In this document: positions 42,345-49,273 of the stretch, one piece after another
Position numbering within the stretch: the stretch's first letter is position 1
Layout of the letters: each line of letters starts with the position of its first letter
Origin: Flavisolibacter ginsenosidimutans
GTDB taxonomy: Bacteria; Bacteroidota; Bacteroidia; Chitinophagales; Chitinophagaceae
Assembly: GCF_007970805.1 (NCBI RefSeq)
Contig: NZ_CP042433.1
Coordinates: forward strand, 4,898,001-4,962,000
Direction of reading: 5' to 3'
DNA: 64,000 nucleotides
Program-made: the position numbers and the translations under genes
The notes under the pieces: generated by a model
Database searches by the model: none
What the model saw: only the letters and a program-made list of their open reading frames with translations
What the model was told of the DNA's origin: nothing

Positions 42345-42703
42345 TGGAAAAGATAAACCTGTTGCAAAAGTTTGATTTGATTAACGAACAATGGAGCCCA
42401 AAGATTGTTGGTGAGTTGAATGGACAGCAGGTGAAGTTGGCAAAGCTTAAAGGTGAATTTGTATGGCATCACCACGAAGAGGAAGACGAAGCCTTCTTTG
42501 TAGTGAAAGGAAGTTTTCGAATGGAATTCAGGGACAAGACGGTTGAATTGAACGAAGGCGATATGATTGTTGTGCCGAGAGGTGTTGAACACAAGCCGGT
42601 GGCCGATGAAGAAGTTTGGGTGATGTTGTTTGAACCGGCGGGCACGTTGAACACGGGCAATGTGACGAACGAGAAAACAAAGCACGATTTAGAAACGATC
42701 TAA
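42344..42703 (+). CDS. Cupin-domain protein within the trp operon
   Basis: 119 residues from ATG 42344 (TGATG overlap with trpF; a TTG one codon earlier is not needed). A single conserved cupin barrel with GEFVWHHHEEEDEAFFVVKGSFRMEF (metal-binding His/His/Glu) and LNEGDMIVVPRGVEHKPVADEEVWVMLFEP (second His). Such small cupins bind small molecules or isomerise sugars. Its place between trpF and trpB is tightly coupled, but a role in tryptophan synthesis is unproven. Confidence 0.88.
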   Translation: MEKINLLQKFDLINEQWSPKIVGELNGQQVKLAKLKGEFVWHHHEEEDEAFFVVKGSFRMEFRDKTVELNEGDMIVVPRGVEHKPVADEEVWVMLFEPAGTLNTGNVTNEKTKHDLETI

Positions 42704-42716
42704 TGCTGAATAGCAT

Positions 42717-42783
42717 TACCGAACGCACAAGAGTGCGACGCAACAACAGCTTTATAGTAGCAATGAAGCCGGTTACATAAAAA
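42717..42783 (-). repeat. Copy 6 of the dispersed repeat, between the cupin gene and trpB
   Basis: CCGAACGCACAAGAGTGCGA, CGCAACA, then GTAGCAATGAAGCCGGTTAC and ATAAAAATT, matching the copy at 23959-24024. It fills nearly the whole 87 bp gap inside the trp operon. Confidence 0.85.
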
Positions 42784-42790
42784 TTTAAAA

Positions 42791-44050
42791 ATGAGTTATC
42801 ACATAACGCGAAAGACCGAAGACCAAAGTTCAGCCGTGGATTACCGTGCAGGTATTAACAAGTATGCGCCGGATGAAAACGGCTACTACGGCCGCTTTGG
42901 TGGCGCTTACATTCCGGAAATGTTGCACCGTAACGTGGAGGAATTGCGTACGAAGTATTTGGAAATTATGGCCGATGCAAGTTTTCAAAAAGAGTATCAA
43001 CAACTCTTACACGATTACGTGGGCCGGCCAACGCCGCTTTATTTTGCGCAGCGACTAAGCAAAGAACACGGTGCGCAGATTTTTTTAAAACGCGAAGACC
43101 TTTGTCATACCGGTGCGCACAAAGTGAACAATACCATTGGACAAATTTTGCTCGCTGAACGTTTAGGTAAAAAAAGAATCATTGCGGAAACCGGTGCGGG
43201 ACAACACGGCGTTGCCACCGCAACAGTTTGTGCCTTGAAAGGCGTGGAGTGCATTGTGTACATGGGCGAAAAAGACATCGAACGGCAAGCGCCAAACGTT
43301 GCACGAATGAAGATGCTTGGTGCCAAAGTGATTCCTGCAACAAGCGGCAGTAAAACTTTGAAAGACGCAACAAACGAAGCCATTCGCGATTGGATCAACA
43401 ATCCAAACGACACGCATTACATCATCGGCAGCGTGGTTGGCCCGCATCCTTATCCCGATATGGTGGCCCGTTTTCAAAGCGTGATTTCAAAAGAAATTCG
43501 TCAGCAGTTAAAAGAAAAAACAGGAAGCGAGTTGCCAAACAAAGTCTTGGCTTGTGTGGGCGGCGGCAGCAATGCGGCCGGTGCGTTTTATCATTTTCTT
43601 GATGAATCTTCAGTAGAATTGGTAGCGGTAGAAGCAGCCGGCGAAGGTGTAAACAGTGGCAAGAGCGCAGCGACAACGCAACTCGGAAGAGCCGGCGTTT
43701 TGCACGGCAGCAAAAGCATTGTAATGCAAACCGAAGACGGGCAAGTGATAGAGCCACACAGCATTTCAGCGGGATTGGATTATCCCGGAATAGGACCGCT
43801 TCACGCACATTTGTACGACAGTGGCAGAGGAAAATTTTTATCGGCAACCGATGAAGAAGCGTTGGCTGCATCGTTTGAAGTGGCGAAGCTGGAAGGCATT
43901 ATTCCGGCGCTGGAAACCGGTCATGCTTTTGCTGCATTGCGCCAATTGGAATTAAAAAAAGAAGACGTGGTCGTGGTTTGTTTGAGTGGCCGTGGCGACA
44001 AAGATTTGGCAACATACATGAAGGTGATGGAAAATAATTATGAGTTATGA
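42791..44050 (+). CDS. trpB: Tryptophan synthase beta chain
   Basis: 419 residues. The PLP Lys lies in KREDLCHTGAHKVNNTIGQ. GAGQHGVATATVCALKGVECIVYMGEKD, GSNAAGAFYHFLD (phosphate-binding Gly/Ser loop) and ETGHAFAAL are all present. It joins indole and serine in a channelled complex with TrpA. The N-terminus is about 20 residues longer than in E. coli TrpB. The gene follows repeat copy 6 and precedes a DUF695-like gene. Confidence 0.97.
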   Translation: MSYHITRKTEDQSSAVDYRAGINKYAPDENGYYGRFGGAYIPEMLHRNVEELRTKYLEIMADASFQKEYQQLLHDYVGRPTPLYFAQRLSKEHGAQIFLKREDLCHTGAHKVNNTIGQILLAERLGKKRIIAETGAGQHGVATATVCALKGVECIVYMGEKDIERQAPNVARMKMLGAKVIPATSGSKTLKDATNEAIRDWINNPNDTHYIIGSVVGPHPYPDMVARFQSVISKEIRQQLKEKTGSELPNKVLACVGGGSNAAGAFYHFLDESSVELVAVEAAGEGVNSGKSAATTQLGRAGVLHGSKSIVMQTEDGQVIEPHSISAGLDYPGIGPLHAHLYDSGRGKFLSATDEEALAASFEVAKLEGIIPALETGHAFAALRQLELKKEDVVVVCLSGRGDKDLATYMKVMENNYEL

Positions 44051-44120
44051 ATGAAGAATTATGAATGGAATTGCATTGTACAAACTTCTTCATTCATAAT
44101 TCTTAACTCATCATTCTAAA
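44037..44120. repeat. Inverted repeat of AATTATGAATG words between trpB and the DUF695-like gene
   Basis: GAGTTATGAATGAAGAATTA (near 44041) is complementary, with shifts, to the run TCTTCATTCATAATTCTTAA (near 44086). The same word family recurs at 52638-52682. It could fold into a long AT-rich hairpin within the trp operon mRNA. Confidence 0.55.
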
Positions 44121-44129
44121 TTTTACAAC

Positions 44130-44552
44130 GTGAACAGCAAAACAGCAACATACACCGGTTTTGAATTTGACGTCGAAGGCTTTCCGGCCGTTGCCGTTAT
44201 CAATAAGGATTTAAAAGACCCGCGAGTGCAGAGCGGCTATACGCATTCGGTTTTTATTGAGTTGATGCCTGATGCATACAACGAGATTGGTCACCCAACA
44301 GAAACGGAATACGATTACCTCGTTGAAGCCGAAAAGAAGATGATTGATTACCTCGAAAGCCAGACGCAAACGGTGCACGCTGGACACATTACGCTGTACC
44401 GTATGTTGCAGGTTATTTTTTATACGAAAGAGCCAGAGAAAGTAGAAGGTTTTCTTAACTACTTTTTGTCAACCATCGAAAGAGAGAACCAATTGGAAAT
44501 TGAACCCGATCAGGCATGGGAAGCCGTATCGGCATTTTATGAATTGTTATGA
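44130..44552 (+). CDS. DUF695-like protein between trpB and trpA
   Basis: 140 residues with a GTG start at 44130; the next in-frame ATG would remove a third of the protein. The sequence has FEFDVEGFPAVAVINKDLKD, HSVFIELMPDAYNEIGHPTETEYDYLVEAEKKMIDYLE, GHITLYRMLQVIFYTKEPEKVEGFLNYF and DQAWEAVSAFYELL. The pattern of paired domains with acidic residues resembles DUF695, a family of unknown function. It overlaps trpA as ATGA, so it is translated in step with it. Confidence 0.75.
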   Translation: MNSKTATYTGFEFDVEGFPAVAVINKDLKDPRVQSGYTHSVFIELMPDAYNEIGHPTETEYDYLVEAEKKMIDYLESQTQTVHAGHITLYRMLQVIFYTKEPEKVEGFLNYFLSTIERENQLEIEPDQAWEAVSAFYELL

Positions 44553-45319
44553 GCCGCATAAAGAATCTATTTGAACGAAAGAAAGAAAGAGTGCTGAACG
44601 TGTATTGCACGGCAGGGTTTCCGCAAGCCGACAGCACCTTGAATGTGATGAAAGCATTGCAGGAGAACGGTGCTGATTTAATTGAGCTTGGCATGCCGTA
44701 CAGCGATCCTTTGGCCGATGGGCCGGTCATACAAGCCAGCAGTACAAAAGCTTTGCAGGCCGGCATGACCATCGCGAAACTTTTTGAACAGCTAAAAGAT
44801 TTTCGCAAAGAAATTAGTGTACCTGTTGTGCTAATGGGTTATTTAAACCCCTTGTTGCAATACGGCTTTGAAAAGTTTTGCGCAACCGCAAGCGAAGTTG
44901 GAATTGACGGCTTGATCATTCCCGACATACCGATGTTTGAATACGAGAACGAATACGCGGCAGTAGTAAAAAAGCACGGGCTTGATTTTGTTTTTCTTGT
45001 TACGCCGGAAACATCCGAAGAGCGCATAAAAAAATTAGACAACTTAAGCACGGGCTTTTTGTACGCTGTTTCATCTTCTTCTATTACGGGTTCGGACAAA
45101 GATTTTTCTCCCGTGGAAACTTATTTGCAGCGATTGAAAGAACTGAAGCTGAAAAATCCAATCCTTGTTGGCTTTGGCATCAAAGACAAGGCAACCTTCG
45201 ACACTGCTTGCAAATACGCAAACGGTGCCATCATCGGCAGTGCATACATCAAAGCTGTGGAGAACGGAAATGACGTTGAAAGAGCAACAAAGAAATTTTT
45301 GAACGAAGTAATTGGATGA
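44549..45319 (+). CDS. trpA: Tryptophan synthase alpha chain
   Basis: 256 residues. LIELGMPYSDPLADGPVIQASSTKAL contains catalytic Glu (ELG) and Asp (PYSDPLADGP). DGLIIPDIPMFE, FLVTPETSEERIKKLD, FLYAVSSSSITGS and NPILVGFGIKDKATFDT complete the barrel. It cleaves indole-3-glycerol phosphate to indole and GAP for TrpB. The start overlaps the previous stop (ATGA). The stop TGA ends on the base that is the discriminator base of the convergent tRNA-Gly. Confidence 0.97.
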   Translation: MSRIKNLFERKKERVLNVYCTAGFPQADSTLNVMKALQENGADLIELGMPYSDPLADGPVIQASSTKALQAGMTIAKLFEQLKDFRKEISVPVVLMGYLNPLLQYGFEKFCATASEVGIDGLIIPDIPMFEYENEYAAVVKKHGLDFVFLVTPETSEERIKKLDNLSTGFLYAVSSSSITGSDKDFSPVETYLQRLKELKLKNPILVGFGIKDKATFDTACKYANGAIIGSAYIKAVENGNDVERATKKFLNEVIG

Positions 45320-45391
45320 GCGGAAGACGGGACTCGAACCCGCCGCCTACAGCTTGGGAAGCTGTCGCTCTACCAGATGAGCTACTTCCGC
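45319..45391 (-). tRNA. tRNA-Gly (anticodon CCC)
   Basis: On the minus strand the acceptor stem GCGGAAG/CTTCCGC is perfect. The D-arm (TAGCTCATCTGGTAGAGC), anticodon stem ACAGC/GCTGT with loop TTCCCAA (anticodon CCC) and T-arm GGTTCGAGTCC fold normally. The discriminator is T (complement of 45319) and CCA is not encoded. It converges on trpA and overlaps its stop codon by one base. Confidence 0.95.
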
Positions 45392-45407
45392 TTGAAATGA
45401 AAATACA

Positions 45408-45998
45408 ATGAATCTTGCAATCATCAAATACAACGCGGGAAATATTCAATCGGTGCTGACGGCATTGGAGCGATTAGGTGTGAATGCTGAAGTAACCGAC
45501 GACGCCGAAAAAATAAAAACGGCAGATAAAGTTATTTTTCCCGGCGTAGGTGAAGCCAGCAGCGCCATGAAAAGCCTGCAACATACCAACCTGGATAAAG
45601 TCATTAAAGAATTAAAACAACCGGTGCTTGGCATTTGCGTAGGCATGCAATTGCTTTGCGAATATTCGGAAGAAAATGACACGACTTGTTTAGGAATTGT
45701 GCCGGTAAAAGTTCAAAAATTCAGCGCTCAACGTTCAACGTTGAAAGTTCCGCAAGTCGGCTGGAACACCATCTACGAACTGCGTTCGGATTTGTTTAAC
45801 GACATCCAGGAGAACAGTTATATCTACAACGTGCACAGCTATTTTGCTGAGGACAGTGAATACACAATCGCAAAATGCGATTATGGTTTGGAATACGCTG
45901 CGGCCGTGAATAAAGATAATTTTTACGGTGTGCAATTTCATACCGAAAAAAGCGCCGGCATTGGTGATAGGATCATTCAAAACTTTTTAAACCTCTAA
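45408..45998 (+). CDS. hisH: Imidazole glycerol phosphate synthase glutaminase subunit
   Basis: 196 residues. Class I amidotransferase: KVIFPGVGEASSAM (oxyanion strand), GICVGMQLLCEYSEE with nucleophile Cys, VPQVGWNTIYEL (HisH-specific P-x-V-G-W-N) and VQFHTEKSAGIGDRII (His/Glu). It feeds ammonia to HisF in histidine and purine-precursor synthesis. The stop TAA shares its last A with the hisA ATG. The start lies 16 bp past the tRNA-Gly. Confidence 0.96.
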   Translation: MNLAIIKYNAGNIQSVLTALERLGVNAEVTDDAEKIKTADKVIFPGVGEASSAMKSLQHTNLDKVIKELKQPVLGICVGMQLLCEYSEENDTTCLGIVPVKVQKFSAQRSTLKVPQVGWNTIYELRSDLFNDIQENSYIYNVHSYFAEDSEYTIAKCDYGLEYAAAVNKDNFYGVQFHTEKSAGIGDRIIQNFLNL

Positions 45999-46717
45999 TG
46001 GAAATTATTCCTGCAATAGACATTATTGACGGCAAATGCGTACGCCTTACGCACGGCGATTATTCGCAGAAAAAAGTTTACAACGAACACCCGTTGGAAG
46101 TGGCCAAACAATTTGAAGACGCAGGTTTGAAGCGCTTGCATTTGGTTGATTTGGACGGCGCCAAAGAAGGCAAGGTGCGTAATTGGAAAGTGCTGGAAAG
46201 TATTGCCGGCAAAACAGCCATGACGATTGATTTTGGCGGCGGCATCAAGTCGGAAAAAGACGTGCAGATTGTTTTTGAATCCGGTGCGGCATTGGCCACC
46301 ATCGGCAGTATGGCCGTGAAAGAAAAAGAAACATTTTTACAATGGCTGCAAAAGTTTGGTGCAAATAAATTCTTTTTGGGGGCTGATGTTAAAAAGGAAA
46401 AGTTAACCATCAGCGGTTGGACGGAGCAAACCGAAATTTGGATTTACGATTTCATCGAAGATTATTTCCAAAAAGGATTGACGCAAATTTTTTGCACCGA
46501 TGTTTCGAAGGACGGTGCGCTGGAAGGTCCTTCAACAGAACTCTATAAAAACATCGTTGAAAAATTTCCGGAGCTTCATTTTGTAGCCAGTGGAGGTGTA
46601 AGTTCCGTTGATGATGTTTATCGTTTGCAGGAGATTGGTTGCAAAGGCGTCATCATTGGAAAGGCCATTTACGAAGGCCGTGTGTCTGTGAATGAGTTGA
46701 AAAAAATCAACGCTTGA
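45998..46717 (+). CDS. hisA: Phosphoribosylformimino-AICAR-P isomerase (ProFAR isomerase)
   Basis: 239 residues of half-barrel-duplicated TIM fold. IIPAIDIIDGKCVRLTHGDY (catalytic Asp in the first half), DLDGAKEGKVRNW, MTIDFGGGIKSEKDVQIV, FCTDVSKDGALEGPSTELY (second catalytic Asp) and VASGGVSSVDDVYRL are visible. It isomerises ProFAR to PRFAR, the substrate of HisH/HisF. Start and stop overlap its neighbours on both sides, which indicates a coupled hisHAF block. Confidence 0.96.
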   Translation: MEIIPAIDIIDGKCVRLTHGDYSQKKVYNEHPLEVAKQFEDAGLKRLHLVDLDGAKEGKVRNWKVLESIAGKTAMTIDFGGGIKSEKDVQIVFESGAALATIGSMAVKEKETFLQWLQKFGANKFFLGADVKKEKLTISGWTEQTEIWIYDFIEDYFQKGLTQIFCTDVSKDGALEGPSTELYKNIVEKFPELHFVASGGVSSVDDVYRLQEIGCKGVIIGKAIYEGRVSVNELKKINA

Positions 46718-46719
46718 TT

Positions 46720-47478
46720 ATGCTAGCAAAACGCATCATCCCCTGCCTTGACATTAAAGACGGACGCACCGTAAAAGGCACCAACTTCGTGAACCTCCGC
46801 GATGCTGGTGATCCTGTGGAACTGGCTGCAAACTACGCACAGCAGGGCGCAGACGAATTGGTTTTTCTTGACATCACCGCAACCGTTGAACGCCGCAAAA
46901 CTTTGGCTGAACTGGTGAAGCGTGTGGCGCATACCATCAACATTCCTTTCACCGTGGGCGGTGGCATCAAAACAGTGGATGATGTTTCGGTTTTGTTGAA
47001 CAACGGCGCCGATAAAATTTCCATCAACACAGCCGCGTATAACAATCCTGATGTGATAACCGACATTGCCAACACAGCCGGAAGTCAATGCGTGGTACTT
47101 GCGATTGACACAAAAAAAGAAGAAGACGGCGAGTGGTATGTTTACCTACACGGAGGCCGCACCAAAACCGAAACAAAATGTTTTGATTGGGCCAAACGTG
47201 CGGTTGATTTAGGTGCGGGAGAAATTCTGCTTACGTCAATGAATCACGACGGAACGAAAGCGGGTTTTGCGCTCGACATTACAAAACAACTTTCAGAAAA
47301 CTTGCCGATACCGGTTATTGCATCTGGCGGTGGTGGAAAGATGGAACATTTTGCCGACGTGTTTCTTCAGGCACATGCCGATGCGGCACTAGCCGCAAGC
47401 GTGTTTCATTTTAAAGAAATCGAGATACCGGAGTTAAAGCATTTCTTGCAGCAACGAAATCTCGCCATAAGAATTTAA
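46720..47478 (+). CDS. hisF: Imidazole glycerol phosphate synthase cyclase subunit
   Basis: 252 residues from ATG 46720 (MLAKRIIPCLDIKDGRTVKG), two bases after the hisA stop; TTG 46714 is an unneeded alternative. CLDIKDG (catalytic Asp), FLDITATVERRKT, FTVGGGIKTVDDVSVLLNNGADKISINTAAYNN, LLTSMNHDGTKAGFALDITK (second catalytic Asp) and VIASGGGGKMEHFADV are in order. It makes imidazole glycerol phosphate and AICAR from PRFAR and ammonia. hisI/E does not follow. Confidence 0.96.
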   Translation: MLAKRIIPCLDIKDGRTVKGTNFVNLRDAGDPVELAANYAQQGADELVFLDITATVERRKTLAELVKRVAHTINIPFTVGGGIKTVDDVSVLLNNGADKISINTAAYNNPDVITDIANTAGSQCVVLAIDTKKEEDGEWYVYLHGGRTKTETKCFDWAKRAVDLGAGEILLTSMNHDGTKAGFALDITKQLSENLPIPVIASGGGGKMEHFADVFLQAHADAALAASVFHFKEIEIPELKHFLQQRNLAIRI

Positions 47479-47490
47479 AACTCGTTCCAA

Positions 47491-47940
47491 ATGAAATACG
47501 CTTGCCTTTTTCTTTGCTTGTTTTGTTGCAGACTTTCTCAAGCCCAATCCGCAAACGATACAACGGCGATTAAAAGCTTGTTGGAAAAAGAATCGCAAAC
47601 CTGGCGTGCCGGCGACGTAAAAGCACATGCAGCCTGCTGGCAAATCAAGCCTTACAGCCGTGTACTGGTTTCATTGGCCGATGGACGTTGTTTTGACGTG
47701 CCGCCGCAGAACATGATCACACCCGATCCCAAGCAAATGGACAAAGGCGGTTCGTCAATGAATTTGAAGTATAAGTTTCATGTGCACGATAACGAGGCTT
47801 GGGTAAGCCACGATGAAATATCTACCGCACCTAACGGACAAAGAACCTATTCGCACGAAATGCGAATGCTGGAAAAAGTAAAGGGAAATTGGAAACTCGT
47901 GGGTCAATCCATTCACATATACAATCCTGCGGCAAAATAA
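47491..47940 (+). CDS. Secreted NTF2/SnoaL-like protein
   Basis: 149 residues with a signal peptide ending SQA-QS. NDTTAIKSLLEKESQTWRAGDVKAHAACW is the typical N-terminal helix pair of the SnoaL/DUF4440 fold (cone-shaped barrel), and NGQRTYSHEMRMLEKVKGNWKLVGQSIHIY is its C-terminal strand set. The pocket residues do not tell the ligand. It starts 12 bp after hisF but has no evident link to histidine synthesis. Confidence 0.82.
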   Translation: MKYACLFLCLFCCRLSQAQSANDTTAIKSLLEKESQTWRAGDVKAHAACWQIKPYSRVLVSLADGRCFDVPPQNMITPDPKQMDKGGSSMNLKYKFHVHDNEAWVSHDEISTAPNGQRTYSHEMRMLEKVKGNWKLVGQSIHIYNPAAK

Positions 47941-47956
47941 TTTTCGAGGAAAGCAT

Positions 47957-48589
47957 TTACGGCAACGTCAAGTAATGTTGCCCTACTTCATATTCTTTGT
48001 CCAACGCCTCAACGATGACTTGCAAATGTTTTTCATTACCCAAAAAATCGGCGTTGGATGCATCCACAAAAAGCGTTCGCAGGTTGTGTTGCTTTATGTA
48101 GTGCGTGTACGTTTCCTGAATGCTGAAAAGATAATCATCCGCAATGCCCTGCTCGTAGGTCCGTCCTCTTTTTTTGATGTTCTGCTGCAACTTGCTCACC
48201 GGTGCGTGCAGGTAAATTAAAATCTCGGGTTGAACAAGCTGTTGCAGAATGATGTCGAACAGCCGTTGGTAAAGCCTAAACTCGTCATCAGGCAGATTGA
48301 CTTTGGCGAACAACAAGCATTTGGTAAAAAGATAATCGGAGATGGTAACGTTTTGAAACAAATCCTTTTGTTGCAACAATTCTTTTAACTGCTTGAAGCG
48401 TTCCGCCATAAAAAACAGTTCTAGTGGGAAAGCGTATTGCTGCGGGTTCTCGTAAAACTTGGGCAGGAAAGGATTGTCGGCAAACTGCTCCAGAATCAGG
48501 CGTGCGTTGTAATGCTTTGCAAGCAGGTGCGACAGCGTTGTTTTTCCCGCGCCAATGTTGCCTTCTATGGTAACAAACGAATACTTCAT
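47957..48589 (-). CDS. Deoxynucleoside kinase
   Basis: 210 residues. P-loop EGNIGAGKTTLSHLLAKH, then FADNPFLPKFYENPQQYAFPLELFFMAERFKQL (substrate helix region with the E-x-F-x-x-x-R pattern), SDYLFTKCLLFAKVNL (the D-R/Y region) and the LID arginines in KLQQNIKKRGRTYEQGI. It phosphorylates deoxyadenosine/deoxyguanosine-type substrates with ATP; the precise base is not predicted. It is divergent from nothing and convergent with the NTF2-like gene; folK lies 38 bp upstream of its start on the same strand. Confidence 0.9.
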   Translation of the reverse strand: MKYSFVTIEGNIGAGKTTLSHLLAKHYNARLILEQFADNPFLPKFYENPQQYAFPLELFFMAERFKQLKELLQQKDLFQNVTISDYLFTKCLLFAKVNLPDDEFRLYQRLFDIILQQLVQPEILIYLHAPVSKLQQNIKKRGRTYEQGIADDYLFSIQETYTHYIKQHNLRTLFVDASNADFLGNEKHLQVIVEALDKEYEVGQHYLTLP

Positions 48590-48627
48590 TTCAGGGACGG
48601 CAAAATAAGAGATGTTGCCGCAATCAA

Positions 48628-49110
48628 CTACCGAAACTTTTGCACAGCTAATTTGTCAGGACATTCGTCCAGAAGCTGTGAAACGGATTTGTGAAGCAAA
48701 GGATGAATTTTTCTTGCGGCAATTTCCGCCAGTGGCACGAGTACAAAACGGCGGGCCTGCATTTCGGGATGCGGCACCGTTAAGCCTTCGGTTTTAATTA
48801 CCTCGTCGTTAAAAAAAAGAATGTCGATGTCAACAATGCGCGGGCCGTATTTTATGTCGCGTTTGCGGCCCAGGGCTTCTTCAATGGCCAGTATTTTTTG
48901 AAGTAAATCTTCAGCGTTAAAACCGGTTTCTATCAGCAAAACCTGGTTCAAAAAAGCATCCTGATTTTCCAATCCCCAGGCGGCCGTTTCGTAGATCCCT
49001 GATTGCGCAACAATGCGTCCGCAAACTTCTTCAATGTTTTTTCTTGCGCCGGAAAGATGGCTCTCCCGGTTGCCCATATTGCCGCCTATGAGTAAATATG
49101 CTTTGTTCAT
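48628..49110 (-). CDS. folK: 6-hydroxymethyl-7,8-dihydropterin pyrophosphokinase
   Basis: 160 residues. LLIGGNMGNRESHLSGARKNIEEVCGRI (N-terminal loop), ENQDAFLNQVLLIETGF, LAIEEALGRKRDIKYGPRIVDIDILFFNDEVI (family signature with R-x-x-x-x-G-P-R-x-x-D-I-D) and VPHPEMQARRFVLVPLAEI. It transfers pyrophosphate from ATP to the pterin in folate synthesis. It lies upstream of the kinase gene and divergent from sppA. Confidence 0.96.
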   Translation of the reverse strand: MNKAYLLIGGNMGNRESHLSGARKNIEEVCGRIVAQSGIYETAAWGLENQDAFLNQVLLIETGFNAEDLLQKILAIEEALGRKRDIKYGPRIVDIDILFFNDEVIKTEGLTVPHPEMQARRFVLVPLAEIAARKIHPLLHKSVSQLLDECPDKLAVQKFR

Positions 49111-49152
49111 TTTAGTAATGCTGCGGCGTCAAATATCTTTTATTCTTTTTGA

Positions 49153-49221
49153 CCAGGAGCCAGAATATCCATTGGGCTTGCGTCGCTGTTGCTTGCCACC
49201 CTGAGCCTGCCGAAGGGTTGT
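49153..49221 (+). repeat. Copy 7 (partial) of the dispersed repeat, followed by a CCTGAGCCTGCCGAAGGG motif
   Basis: GAGCCAGAATATCCATT, GGCTTGCGTCGC match the copy at 37116-37181, after which the match fades. Next to it CCACCCTGAGCCTGCCGAAG (49198 onward) is a motif familiar to me as an interspersed sequence in Bacteroidota genomes. The whole lies in the folK-sppA divergent space. Confidence 0.65.
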
Positions 49222-49273
49222 ACGTTCGCATCGCTGTTCATCACTTATTTTTGACGAACCCAAATTTTTGCCG

